Shown one piece after another: positions 28,092 to 36,838 of a DNA stretch of 64,000 nt. Each line of letters starts with the position of its first letter. Positions within the stretch are counted from its first letter, which is position 1. Below the pieces are notes generated by a model. That model saw nothing but the letters and a program-made list of their open reading frames with translations. It ran no database searches and was not told the DNA's origin. The stretch spans positions 1 to 64,000 of the forward strand of contig NZ_VZZJ01000018.1 in the NCBI RefSeq assembly GCF_008806345.1. Reading direction: 5' to 3'. The stretch is from Methylobacterium planeticum. GTDB taxonomy: Bacteria; Pseudomonadota; Alphaproteobacteria; Rhizobiales; Beijerinckiaceae. Both the position numbers and the translations under genes were made by a program.

Positions 28092-28207
28092 CGTGGCCGG
28101 GGCACGCGATTTCGCCGCAGGCGCGTCGGGGCCGGGGCCGGGCCGCGGCGGGAACGCCGGGCGGGCTCCTCCGTTGAGGCTCGACACCCTCGCCCCTGGA
28201 GAACCGC

Positions 28208-28507
28208 ATGAAGTTCCTCACGACGCTCGCCGGCGCCGGCGCCATCCTGATGCTGACCGCAGCCACGGCCCTGGCGGCCCCCTGCGCCACCGGCACCACC
28301 ACGAACGCGCAGGGCGCGAAGGCGGCGGATACCAGCTCCAACGTCGATGGCGGCGCGACCGGCAAGGTGAGCCCGGGGGCCAAGGCCGAGTCGCCAGGAA
28401 CGGTCGGCGCGCTGAACAATACGGGCGCGAACACGCAGCCGGGCTCGGGCGAGAAGAAGCCGCCGGCGGGCAAGACCATCCAGGGCCAGAACAGCGACGA
28501 TTGCTGA
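28208..28507 (+). CDS. small exported protein with terminal cysteine
   Basis: 99 residues. Signal peptide MKFLTTLAGAGAILMLTAAT with cleavage near ALAAP. The mature part is low-complexity (Gly, Thr, Asn, Ala, Pro) with one Cys shortly after cleavage and another as the very last residue (NSDDC), which could form a disulfide. No family recognised, but composition resembles the exported proteins at 214 and 63115 (ALNNTGANTQPG). Confidence 0.65.
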   Translation: MKFLTTLAGAGAILMLTAATALAAPCATGTTTNAQGAKAADTSSNVDGGATGKVSPGAKAESPGTVGALNNTGANTQPGSGEKKPPAGKTIQGQNSDDC

Positions 28508-28581
28508 CCTGCGCCTGCCCGGCCGGGTGCCCTCGAGCCTCCGGCCGGTCCCGCGGGCGATCCCGCGGGACCCGGAGGCGA

Positions 28582-28836
28582 TCAGCTGCCCTGCAGGCTC
28601 TCGGCGAAATCCTCCGGCACCTCGCCGAACTGGTCGAGGATGGTCGCGCTCTCCAGTTCGCCGGTCTCGTCGTCGGCCACGATCCTGAGCGCGGCGGTGC
28701 CGGGCATCCGGGCCGACATGGCCTCGGCCTTCTTGCGGGCGCCGCTCTCGGTGGGCGCCAATTCCCGGTCGCCGGGCACCAGGCGCTTGCGCTTGATCAC
28801 GAAGGTCTGGACCACGAAGGTCGTCCGCATCGCCAT
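28582..28836 (-). CDS. hypothetical small protein
   Basis: 84 residues from MAMRTTFVVQTFVIKRKRL (28836; MRTT at 28830 is equally possible, and an ATG at 28881 is open). The pattern RTTFVVQTF...RLVPGDRELAPTESGARKKAEAMS...IVADDETGELESA resembles short uncharacterised proteins common in this genus, as far as I recall. No signal peptide. Confidence 0.6.
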   Translation of the reverse strand: MAMRTTFVVQTFVIKRKRLVPGDRELAPTESGARKKAEAMSARMPGTAALRIVADDETGELESATILDQFGEVPEDFAESLQGS

Positions 28837-28991
28837 GGTGGCGCCCGTGTCCCTTGTCGCGCCGGTGAACCGCTCCGGCATCGGCAGGTCGGAAGCCGCC
28901 CGGTGGACCGGCGGCGGATCGGCGGCGGCAACGGTTGAACCGCTCGCGCCCCGCGCGCTTCTATAGGACCCGGCAGTGCCAGGAGCGAGCC

Positions 28992-29195
28992 ATGATTGAG
29001 CCGGACGAGGCGGACGTCCTCGCGCGGGCGAAGCGCACCTTCATCGCCAAGAACCACGACGACCGGGCCTGGGATGCGGCCTTCACCGAGCGCGAGGCCC
29101 GGGAAGGCCACAGCGTGCTGTGCCTCACCGAGGCGGAGCGCCGGGAATACCTGGATCAGGCCCGGCACGAGCTGCGCAACGGCGCCGAGCCCTGA
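28992..29195 (+). CDS. hypothetical small protein
   Basis: 67 residues from the ATG at 28992 (MIEPDEADVLARAKRTFIA) behind CAGGAGCGAG. Charged and helical; no domain recognised. Divergent from the gene at 28582. Confidence 0.6.
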   Translation: MIEPDEADVLARAKRTFIAKNHDDRAWDAAFTEREAREGHSVLCLTEAERREYLDQARHELRNGAEP

Positions 29196-29251
29196 GACCC
29201 GGCTCGGGACTCGCTGAGAGGTTCAACGAGAACCCGGGACCCCGTCCGGAT

Positions 29252-29599
29252 TCAGGGGCTGCGCAGCCCCGGCGGGTGCGGCATCAGGCTCGCGACCCGC
29301 ACGGTCAGGCGCACCGCCCGGATCGCCTCCGTCGTGCGCCTGGGCGCGCCCGCGGACAGGGATTCGGTCTCGAGATCGGTGAGCTGGTCGATGATCCGCC
29401 CCTGCTCGGGCAGCCCGGGCTCCTCCGGGATGCGGGCCACCAGCGTGATCAGCCGGCGCAGGATCGGGCAGGGTCCCGGTGTTTGGGAATTCGGCACGGG
29501 TGGCTCCAGGGGCCGGGACTGGCCGTTCGGGCGGATCGTCCGGTCAGCGCGCGCCGTCTCCGGAGACGGGTCGGGCTGCCGCAGGTCCACCGGGGTCAA
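29252..29599 (-). CDS. hypothetical protein (uncertain)
   Basis: A frame of up to 115 codons. The second half (ILRRLITLVARIPEEPGLPE, RTTEAIRAVRLTVRVASLM) looks like a helical protein. The Pro-rich N-terminal half may be non-coding, and a later start is possible. No ribosome site decides. Confidence 0.35.
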   Translation of the reverse strand: MTPVDLRQPDPSPETARADRTIRPNGQSRPLEPPVPNSQTPGPCPILRRLITLVARIPEEPGLPEQGRIIDQLTDLETESLSAGAPRRTTEAIRAVRLTVRVASLMPHPPGLRSP

Positions 29600-29950
29600 C
29601 GCCGGGCCGGGCGGTATGGTCCCGCCTGCCCGGCGGGCGGCCGGGATCGGGCCGCAGCCGGGACCATGCCCGACGCTGCCGCAACCTGGATGACGAACCG
29701 CGAAAATTCACAAAACAACGCTCAAATTCAGCGCAATCCATCCGGTTTTTTCATGTTTTTCGATCCGCTGTTGTAAATATCGTCTCGATGGCGTAGAAAG
29801 CACCGATCGATTTTTGGCCAGATCTCCGGCCGTATCGCCTGAGCAAGGCGCGCGCTCTGCATTTCTCCCACATGTCGAACATCCGTGAACGAGCGCGCGC
29901 TCCGCATGCGCTCGTCCGATCCTATTGCCGACGAATATACGGAAATATCC
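29600..29950 (+). promoter_or_regulatory. AT-rich leader of the cold-shock gene
   Basis: 350 bases without a convincing gene. From about 29690 to 29950 the composition drops well below the genome average, with A/T runs. This fits a promoter plus a long 5' untranslated leader, typical of cspA genes, where the leader RNA controls translation at low temperature. The exact structure was not folded. Confidence 0.5.
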
Positions 29951-30160
29951 ATGAGCACCGGAACTGTTAAGTGGTTCAACGGAACCAAGGGCTTCGGCTT
30001 CATCCAGCCCGACGACGGCAGCAAGGATGTGTTCGTGCACATCTCGGCCGTCGAGCGCGCCGGCATGCAGAGCCTGAATGAGGGCCAGAAGGTCTCCTAC
30101 GAGATGGAGACCGACCGTCGCACGGGCAAGCAATCGGCCGGGAGCCTGCAGGCCGCCTGA
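29951..30160 (+). CDS. cspA: cold-shock protein
   Basis: 69 residues from the ATG at 29951: MSTGTVKWFNGTKGFGFI, with the RNP1 motif (KGFGFI) and RNP2 motif (VFVHIS). It is a single OB-fold RNA/ssDNA chaperone of usual length. An upstream in-frame ATG (29885) adds unrelated residues and was rejected. A hairpin terminator follows, then the DUF6481 gene. Confidence 0.97.
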   Translation: MSTGTVKWFNGTKGFGFIQPDDGSKDVFVHISAVERAGMQSLNEGQKVSYEMETDRRTGKQSAGSLQAA

Positions 30161-30186
30161 GGCCCGCTGCCGCCGAACCGAGCATC

Positions 30187-30212
30187 GAAGCCGTTCCTTC
30201 CGGAACGGCTTC
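30187..30212 (+). terminator. cspA terminator
   Basis: Perfect 11-bp stem GAAGCCGTTCC / GGAACGGCTTC, loop TTCC, followed by a T-rich stretch. Confidence 0.75.
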
Positions 30213-30264
30213 ATCTGTTTTCCAACCCGGCGCGAATCGGACGCCGCGTGAACAAGGATCCTGC

Positions 30265-30627
30265 GTGAGCCAATTCAAAGAAAACCAGCTCGTCGATCGT
30301 CTGGAGACCGCCGCCAAGGCGCGTGAGGCCCTGCTCGCCCGCTTCCGGGCCCGCCCGCCCGCCGACGATCCGGTCCTTCTCGCCCGCCAGGCCGAGCGCC
30401 GCGCCGTCATCCAGGCGCGCGAAGTCCGGGCCAACGAGCGGGAGAAGCTGAGACTCGCCGACGAGGCCCGCCTCAAGGCCGAGACCGAGGCCCGGCGCGA
30501 GCAGGAGGCGGCCGAGATCGCCCGGATCGCCGCCGAGAAGCTCGAGAAGCAGGCGGCCCTCGCGGCCGAGCAGAAGCTCGCCCGGGATGCCCGCTTCGCG
30601 GCCCGCAAGGCCCGCGCGCGCCGCTGA
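30265..30627 (+). CDS. DUF6481 family protein
   Basis: 120 residues with a GTG start (MSQFKENQLVDRLETAAKA). The protein is almost entirely one long charged alpha-helix, rich in Ala, Arg, Glu and Lys, and probably coiled-coil from residue 50 on. This matches DUF6481, which I recall commonly follows cold-shock genes in Methylobacterium and relatives. It may bind nucleic acid or ribosomes, but that is inference. Located 105 bases after cspA, past a terminator. Confidence 0.8.
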   Translation: MSQFKENQLVDRLETAAKAREALLARFRARPPADDPVLLARQAERRAVIQAREVRANEREKLRLADEARLKAETEARREQEAAEIARIAAEKLEKQAALAAEQKLARDARFAARKARARR

Positions 30628-30809
30628 CACGGTCCTCCACGAGGATGTCGGCGCGCCGGGTCCGATCGCGGCCCCGCGCCCCGGACATCCTCGCCGGCGG
30701 GACTTTTTTCAACTGGGACGCCCCAGAATCGAAGCCGCGTCCGTCCCCGACGGCCACGGCACCCGGCCGCTCAGACGCGCGCCAACCGAAGGCCAGGAAG
30801 GACGGCTCC

Positions 30810-31007
30810 ATGTCTCACAAGTTCAAGATCGGCCAGCAGGTCCGTCAGTCGAAGATCGGCTACGCCGACGACAAGACCGCGATCGGCGGCGTGTTCGAGG
30901 TGGTCCGGCTGATGCCCGAGGACCGCACCGGCGAGCCCTTCTACCGGATCAAGTCGGCCACGGGCGAGCGGGCCGTGCGCGAGGGCGAGATCACCCTCGT
31001 CTCCTGA
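30810..31007 (+). CDS. small basic hypothetical protein
   Basis: 65 residues from the ATG at 30810 (MSHKFKIGQQVRQSKIGYA), with AGGAAGGA just upstream. A frame from 30645 is open but lacks a site. KFKIGQQVR and FYRIKSATGERAVREGEITLV suggest a small SH3-like beta-barrel. Similar uncharacterised proteins occur in Methylobacterium. No function known. Confidence 0.65.
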   Translation: MSHKFKIGQQVRQSKIGYADDKTAIGGVFEVVRLMPEDRTGEPFYRIKSATGERAVREGEITLVS

Positions 31008-31067
31008 GACCGCGCCCTGCGTCGTGCGGCCCGGCAACCGCCGAGGTCGCCGGACCATAGGAACCTG

Positions 31068-31445
31068 ATGCAGCACGCCGAACGCCTGCCCCGCGCCGTC
31101 GTCGCGGAGGACGAGCCTCTCCTGCTGCTCGAGGCGGCCGACATGCTGCACGACGCGGGCTTCGAGGTGTTCGAGGCCTCGACCGCCAACGCCGCCCTCC
31201 GGCACCTCGAGGAGCAGGGCGGCGTCACCCTGCTGTTCACCGACGTGCGGATGCCCCCCGGCACCATGGACGGGTTCGCGCTGGCCCGGGCGGTGGCGGA
31301 GCGCTGGCCGCACGTCACCATCGTGATCTGCTCGGCGATCCCCCGGCCCGACGACCCCTCCGACCTGCCCGGGGACGCGCATTTCCTCGGCAAGCCGTTC
31401 CTGTCGAGCCAGATCCGCAAGATCGTCTCGGGCCTGCGCGCCTGA
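31068..31445 (+). CDS. single-domain response regulator
   Basis: 125 residues, a lone receiver (CheY-like) domain. Acidic pocket EDE (residues 14-16), phospho-accepting Asp59 in LLFTDVRMP, and conserved Lys in FLGKPF near residue 107. No output domain, so it probably acts by protein contact or as a phosphate sink. No histidine kinase is adjacent. Confidence 0.9.
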   Translation: MQHAERLPRAVVAEDEPLLLLEAADMLHDAGFEVFEASTANAALRHLEEQGGVTLLFTDVRMPPGTMDGFALARAVAERWPHVTIVICSAIPRPDDPSDLPGDAHFLGKPFLSSQIRKIVSGLRA

Positions 31446-31540
31446 CGGCCCCCGGGGCGGCCCCGGCGAGGCTTGCGGTAAGCCGTGCGCCAGTCAGCCA
31501 TCGGATCGTCGTCTGTCTGTCCTGTCGGGTCGGTCGTGGC

Positions 31541-31903
31541 TCAGCGGAAGCTGCCGCTCGCGGTGGCGCCGTCCGGGGCGGTGATCTGCACGGCGCCCCT
31601 GGGACGCTCCCCCGGCGCCAGCGCCGCCCGGCCGCTGAGGCGGTTGCCCTCCGCCGGCACCAGGGGGATGCGGGCGGGCTTGCCCGCGACGACGAGGATC
31701 GCGGTGCCGCGGAACCCCGCGACCGGGACGGGGGCCTCCCGGGCATCCGAGAGGTAGACGTCGACCCCCTCCGGCCGGGTCACGAGCTCGACGTGGAACA
31801 CCCCCGCATCGGCGACCCGGCCGCCGTGCCGCCCTGCGGCCTCGTGGCCTGACGCCGGCAGGGTCCATAATCCGGCCGCGAGGGCGAGCGTGGTCGTGCG
31901 CAT
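31541..31903 (-). CDS. small periplasmic protein of the metal-efflux operon
   Basis: 120 residues with signal peptide (MRTTTLALAAGLWTLPASG). The segment HGGRVADAGVFHVELV resembles the N-terminal metal-binding segment of CzcB-type adaptors. A beta-sandwich-like remainder (VDVYLSDAREAPVPVAGF) follows. It is the last gene of the operon, 23 bases after the RND pump stop, so it probably binds or delivers metal in the periplasm. Confidence 0.7.
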   Translation of the reverse strand: MRTTTLALAAGLWTLPASGHEAAGRHGGRVADAGVFHVELVTRPEGVDVYLSDAREAPVPVAGFRGTAILVVAGKPARIPLVPAEGNRLSGRAALAPGERPRGAVQITAPDGATASGSFR

Positions 31904-31926
31904 GGGATCGATCTCCGGGTCGGGTT

Positions 31927-34900
31927 TCAGAAGGCGGTGGAGGCGCGCGCGGCGCCCGGCGGGCGTGGGCTGGCGCGCGCCTCGGCGCGCAGGCGCTCCA
32001 GCGGCCCGGCGCCGAAGCGCAGGACGAGGATCGGGGTCAGCACGGCGTCGAGGAGGGTCGCGCTGACGAGGCCCCCCGCGATCGTCACGGCGACCGGGTG
32101 CAGGATCTCGGTGCCGGGGGCGTCTCCGCCGAGGCAGAGCGGCACCAGCGCCACGCCGGCCGAGAGCGCCGTCATCAGCACCGGCGCCATCCGCTCCAGG
32201 CTGCCGCGGATGACGAGGGCCGGCCCGAGCGGCTCACCCGCCGCGAGGGCGAGGTTCAGGATGTGGCTGAGCTTGAGGATGCCGTTGCGGGTCGCGATGC
32301 CGGTCAGCGTGACGAAGCCGATCATCGCGGCGACGCTCAGGGGCTCGCCCGCGAGCCACAGGGCCAGCACGCTGCCGATCAGGGCGAGGGGCACGTTGAC
32401 CAGGATCACGAGGGCGAGGGCCGCGGAGCGGTAGCGGCTGACGAGCACCGCGAAGATCAGCGCGAGGGAGAGCCCGGCGAGCGCCGCGATCGTGCGGGCC
32501 GCCTCCTCCTGCGCCTCGAAGGTGCCCTCGAGCCGCGCGGAGATCCCCGGTGGCAGGTCCGCGCCCGCGATCTCCCGGCGGAGCCCCGCGACGAGCGCCG
32601 CCCGGTCGGCGCTGCCGTCGGTGTTGGCCAGCACCACGAGGCGGCGCCGGCCGTTCTCCCGCAGGATCTGGTTCGGCCCGTCGGTCTCGCGGATGTCGGC
32701 GATCTGGCGCGCCGGGACCCAGCCGGAGGGCGTCTCGACCAGAAGGTCGCCGAGCCCGTGCGCGGTGCGTGCCGCCTCGGGCAGGCGCAGGACCACGTCG
32801 AAGCGGCGCTGGCCGTCGAGGAGGGTCGAGACCACGCGCCCGTTCGAGAGGCGGCCGATCCCCTCGACGAGGGCGGCCGGCTGGACGCCGTAGAGGGCGG
32901 CGCGGGCGTAATCGACCCGGACCTCCAGCTGCGGCACGCGGACCTGGCGCTCTACCTGCAGGTCGGCGAGGCCGGGCAGCGCCGCGAGGCGCCCGCGCAA
33001 GATCTCCGCGGCCCGGCGCAGGGCGTCGAGATCCTCGCCGAAGAGCTTGACGGCGATTTCGGCCCGCACGCCGGACAGCATGTGGTCGAGCCGGTGCGCG
33101 ATCGGCTGGCCGACATTGACCCCGAGGGGCAGCACCGCGAGGCGCCGGCGGATCTCGGCGGCGATCTCGGCCCGCGGGCGTCCGTGCGGCCGCAGGGCCA
33201 CGTCGATCTCGGAGGAATGGACGCCCTCGGCGTGCTCGTCGAGCTCGGCCCGGCCGGTGCGCCGCCCGACCGAGGCCACCTCCGGAATCCCGAGAAGCAG
33301 GCGCTCGGCGATCAGGCCGACGCGGTTGCTCTCGGTGAGGGAGATGCCGGGCTCGAAGGTGGTGTTGACCGTGAATGAGCCCTCGTTAAAGGGCGGCAGG
33401 AAGGCGCGGGGCAGGCTCCAGGCCGCGATCCCCGCCGCCACGACCGCGGCGGCGACGCCCCCCAGCACGAGGCCCTGGCGCCGGAACGCGACGGCGAGGC
33501 CGGCGGCGTTGAGCCGCCTCAGCCCCCGGATCAGCCCGCTCTCCGGGGCTTCGAGCCGCTTCAGGCCGGGCAGCAGGAGGGAGGCGAGCACCGGCGTCAG
33601 CGTCACCGAGACCGCGAGGCTCGCCAGGATCGCGATGATGTAGGCGAGGCCGAGCGGCGCGAAGAGCCGGCCCTCGATCCCCGACAGGGCGAAGAGGGGC
33701 ACGAAGACGAGCACGATGATCAGCGTCGCGTAGACGATGCCCGAGCGCACCTCGCTCGAGGCCTCGACCACGACCGCGAAGACGGGGCGCGGATCGCCCG
33801 CCGCCCGGTTCTCGCGCAGGCGCCGCAGGATGTTCTCGACGTCCACCACGGCGTCGTCGACGAGCTCGCCCACCGCGATGGCGAGGCCGCCGAGCGTCAT
33901 CGTGTTGATGGACAGCCCGAGGAGGTGGAAGGCGAGGATCGTGGTCAGGACCGAGACCGGGATCGCCGTCAGCGAGATCAGGGTCGTGCGCGCGCTGAGC
34001 AGGAAGGCGAAGAGCACGACCGCCACCACGGCGACCGCCTCGGCGAGGACCCGCTCGACGTTGCGGATCGAGGCCTCGATGAAATCCGCCTGCCGGAACA
34101 GGATGCGGTCGGCGCGGATGCCGGGCGGCAACGCCCCCGCGGCTTCGGCGAGCGCCGCCTCGATCGCGCCGGTGAGGCGCAGGGTGTCGATGTCGGGCTG
34201 CTTCTCCACCGAGACGATCACGGCGGGTCGCCCGCCGAAGCCCGCATCCCCGCGCGTCACCTTCGCCGCATAGGCGATGTCGGCCACCTGGCCGAGGGTG
34301 ACGGGGGCCTCCCCGCGCCCCGCCACCACGAGGCCGCGCAGGTCGTCGAGGCTGAGGCTGCGGCCGATGTTGCGGATCAGGTACTCGCGGGCCTCCCGGT
34401 CGGTGAAGCCGCCGCCCGCATCGGTGCCAAACTGCGCCAGCGCCGCCTCCAGCCCGGCCTGCGTGACGCCGAGCGCGCGCATCGCGGCCGGGTTCGGGCT
34501 CACCCGGAACTGGCGCACCGCGCCGCCGATGGGGATGACCTGCGCCACCCCGGGCACCGCGAGGAGGCGCGGGCGCACCACGAAATCCGCCGCCTCGCGC
34601 AGCGCCATCGGGTCCGCGGTCTCGCTCGTCATCGCCACGAGGAGGATCTGCCCCATGATCGAGGAGACCGGCCCCATCTGCGGGCTCACGTTCGGGGGCA
34701 GCTGGTCGCGCACGAGCGCGAGGCGCTCGGCCACCTGCTGGCGGTTGCGGTAGGTCTCGGTGCCCCAGGCGAACTCGACGGTGACGATCGAGAGGCCGAC
34801 GCCCGAGACCGAGCGCACCCGGGCGACGCCGGGCAGGCCGATCATCCGGGTCTCGATCGGGACGGTGACGCGGCTCTCGACCTCCGGGGGCGCGAGGCCC

Positions 34901-35061
34901 TCGGCCTCGCTCATGATCGTGACGGTCGGCCGGTTGAGGTCGGGGAGGACGTCGACCGGGAGCCGGCCCAGGGCGAGCGCGCCGGCGAGGACCAGCACCC
35001 CCGCGAGCGCCAGGACGAGGAGGCGGTTGCGCAGGGCCTGCGCGACGACGAACCCGAACAT
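31927..35061 (-). CDS. CzcA/CusA-type RND heavy-metal efflux pump
   Basis: 1044 residues, the usual RND length, with about 12 membrane helices and two large periplasmic loops. The N-terminal LGRLPVDVLPDLNRPTV, the GVGLSIVTVEFAWGTETYRNRQQV block and the helix-4 region VGELVDDAVVDVENILRRL mark the HME (heavy-metal) branch. It exports metal cations by proton antiport. The adaptor gene ends 7 bases upstream of this start. Which metal cannot be read from sequence. Confidence 0.92.
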   Translation of the reverse strand: MFGFVVAQALRNRLLVLALAGVLVLAGALALGRLPVDVLPDLNRPTVTIMSEAEGLAPPEVESRVTVPIETRMIGLPGVARVRSVSGVGLSIVTVEFAWGTETYRNRQQVAERLALVRDQLPPNVSPQMGPVSSIMGQILLVAMTSETADPMALREAADFVVRPRLLAVPGVAQVIPIGGAVRQFRVSPNPAAMRALGVTQAGLEAALAQFGTDAGGGFTDREAREYLIRNIGRSLSLDDLRGLVVAGRGEAPVTLGQVADIAYAAKVTRGDAGFGGRPAVIVSVEKQPDIDTLRLTGAIEAALAEAAGALPPGIRADRILFRQADFIEASIRNVERVLAEAVAVVAVVLFAFLLSARTTLISLTAIPVSVLTTILAFHLLGLSINTMTLGGLAIAVGELVDDAVVDVENILRRLRENRAAGDPRPVFAVVVEASSEVRSGIVYATLIIVLVFVPLFALSGIEGRLFAPLGLAYIIAILASLAVSVTLTPVLASLLLPGLKRLEAPESGLIRGLRRLNAAGLAVAFRRQGLVLGGVAAAVVAAGIAAWSLPRAFLPPFNEGSFTVNTTFEPGISLTESNRVGLIAERLLLGIPEVASVGRRTGRAELDEHAEGVHSSEIDVALRPHGRPRAEIAAEIRRRLAVLPLGVNVGQPIAHRLDHMLSGVRAEIAVKLFGEDLDALRRAAEILRGRLAALPGLADLQVERQVRVPQLEVRVDYARAALYGVQPAALVEGIGRLSNGRVVSTLLDGQRRFDVVLRLPEAARTAHGLGDLLVETPSGWVPARQIADIRETDGPNQILRENGRRRLVVLANTDGSADRAALVAGLRREIAGADLPPGISARLEGTFEAQEEAARTIAALAGLSLALIFAVLVSRYRSAALALVILVNVPLALIGSVLALWLAGEPLSVAAMIGFVTLTGIATRNGILKLSHILNLALAAGEPLGPALVIRGSLERMAPVLMTALSAGVALVPLCLGGDAPGTEILHPVAVTIAGGLVSATLLDAVLTPILVLRFGAGPLERLRAEARASPRPPGAARASTAF

Positions 35062-35068
35062 CGCCGCC

Positions 35069-36751
35069 TCACCGCACCTGATCGAGGAGCTCGGCCCCCT
35101 CGGTCACGATCCGGCGGCCCGGCCCGATCCCGCCCGAGACCAGGACGCGGCCGGCATCGAGCGGCTCGACCCGCACCGCTCGCGCGACGAAGCGCTCGGG
35201 CCCGACATGCTCGTAGACGACGTCGCCGCCCGCGCCCCGGACCACGCTGGCCCGCGGCAGGGCGAGGCCGCGGCGCGTGCCCTCGGCCGCGGCCTGCACG
35301 GTGACGAACTGGCCGAGCCGCAGGCCGCCCGCTCCGCCCAGGATCGCGAACTGGACGGGAACCGCCTGGTTGCGGTCGGCGAGGCCCGCGCCCCGATAGG
35401 CGAGGTCGAGGCTGCGCCCGTCGGGCAGGCGCGCGCTCGCCTCCTCCGCCGGCCCGGGAGCGTCGAAGCTCAGGGCCTCGACGAAGAGCCGGTCCGGATC
35501 GACGATCTGGAACACCAGGGTCCCGGGCACCGCCATCTGCCCGGCGACCGCGGCGGCCTGCGCGATGACGCCGTCCACCGGGGCCACCAGGGCCTCGGGC
35601 TCGCGCCGGATCCGGTCGAGGGCGCCGCGCCGGTCGCGCAGCCCGGCAAGCTCCGCCTCGGCGTCGTCGAGCTGGGTGCGGGCGACGGCCCCCGTGACCG
35701 CGAGGCGGCCGTAGCGCTCGACGCGGCGCTCCACGATGGCGATCTGCTGGTCGAGCTCGCCCTGGCGCTGGCGCATGTCGGAGACGTCGACCGCCTGGAT
35801 CGGAGGCGTCACGGTGGCCAGGACCTCGCCCCGGCGCACCCGCGCGCCGAGGTGCGGGAAGGCCCCGGAGGCCGGCGGCGACAGGCGGCCGCCGACGGAG
35901 GATTGCACCACGCCGCTCGCGTTCGGATCGGGGATGATGCGGCCCGGGAGTTCGAGGCGCCGCCGGACGGTGGCCGGCGCCGTCAGGACCGTGCGCAGGA
36001 CGAGGAGCCGCTGCGTCGGCTTCGGCACGAAGAGCGAGCCGTCGGGCAGGCGCCGGGCGCTGTCGGCGGGCGGCGGCGCCGCATCGAGGAGGGCCGCGCC
36101 CCGGTCCGGCGCGTCGGCCCGACCGTCCTGCGCCTGGGCGCGCGTGACGAATGCCAGGGTGAGGCCGAGGGCGAGGAGCGCCAGGGCCGGCCCGGCGCGG
36201 CGCGCGCGCAGGGCGAGCATCGCCAGCATCCCGAGGACGAAGGCCCCCGACGCGGTGGCGACGAGGGCAGGATCGCGCCCGGCGAGGCGGCCTGCCACCC
36301 CGTCCGGGGCGGAGGGCCGGGCGCCGGACAAGGCCGGCGCCGCGGAGGGGACGGTCACGCCGAGGCTCAGGACGTCGACGGTCTCCCCGGCGCTGACCGT
36401 CGCCAGGATGTCGTGGCGCCCGGGCCGGTCGAGCCAGGGGGCGGGCAGCCGGTAGGTCCCCTCCCCGGCCGGGGCCGCCCAGCGGCTGCCCTCCGGCGTC
36501 TCGATCTCGATCCGCGCGTCCAGCACGGGCGCGTTCGTGCTGAAGCGGTCGAGGTGCAGGATCAGCGCGCCGCCGTGGGCCACCGCCACAAGTTCGAAGG
36601 CCTCCGAGACCGCCTCGCCCCGCGGCGCGACGGTGGCCGGAAGCGGCGGCGCGGCGGCGTGGTCGTGACCCTCATGGGCCGGGGCCGGCCCGGCGAGACA
36701 GGCGGCGGCGAGCCACCCCGCCCCGAGGGCGGCGGCGAAACGGATCGGCAT
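35069..36751 (-). CDS. RND periplasmic adaptor fused to an N-terminal FixH/YtkA-like metal-binding and membrane module
   Basis: 560 residues from the ATG at 36751 (MPIRFAAALGAGWLAA). After the signal peptide comes HEGHDH, then a beta-sandwich-like domain (LHLDRFSTNAPVLDARIEIET). About two hydrophobic segments follow (VATASGAFVLGMLAMLAL and ALALLALGLTLAFV). The standard adaptor begins near residue 230 (barrel-sandwich hybrid, alpha-hairpin around RQGELDQQIAIVERRVERYG, beta-barrel and membrane-proximal domains). Ordinary CzcB/CusB adaptors lack the extra membrane module. It connects the pump to an outer-membrane channel that is not encoded nearby. Confidence 0.85.
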   Translation of the reverse strand: MPIRFAAALGAGWLAAACLAGPAPAHEGHDHAAAPPLPATVAPRGEAVSEAFELVAVAHGGALILHLDRFSTNAPVLDARIEIETPEGSRWAAPAGEGTYRLPAPWLDRPGRHDILATVSAGETVDVLSLGVTVPSAAPALSGARPSAPDGVAGRLAGRDPALVATASGAFVLGMLAMLALRARRAGPALALLALGLTLAFVTRAQAQDGRADAPDRGAALLDAAPPPADSARRLPDGSLFVPKPTQRLLVLRTVLTAPATVRRRLELPGRIIPDPNASGVVQSSVGGRLSPPASGAFPHLGARVRRGEVLATVTPPIQAVDVSDMRQRQGELDQQIAIVERRVERYGRLAVTGAVARTQLDDAEAELAGLRDRRGALDRIRREPEALVAPVDGVIAQAAAVAGQMAVPGTLVFQIVDPDRLFVEALSFDAPGPAEEASARLPDGRSLDLAYRGAGLADRNQAVPVQFAILGGAGGLRLGQFVTVQAAAEGTRRGLALPRASVVRGAGGDVVYEHVGPERFVARAVRVEPLDAGRVLVSGGIGPGRRIVTEGAELLDQVR

Positions 36752-36838
36752 GGATCGGGATTCCTCGCGGTCGAACACCGGATTCCGCGCCGGGACCGGG
36801 CGGAATCCGTCAGCGGCGCGCCGTGCGGCGCGCGTTCG

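Noticed and set aside
31927..35304. several long plus-strand frames opposite the RND pump and adaptor genes
   Set aside because: The pump and adaptor motifs fix the minus strand; these are complementary shadows.
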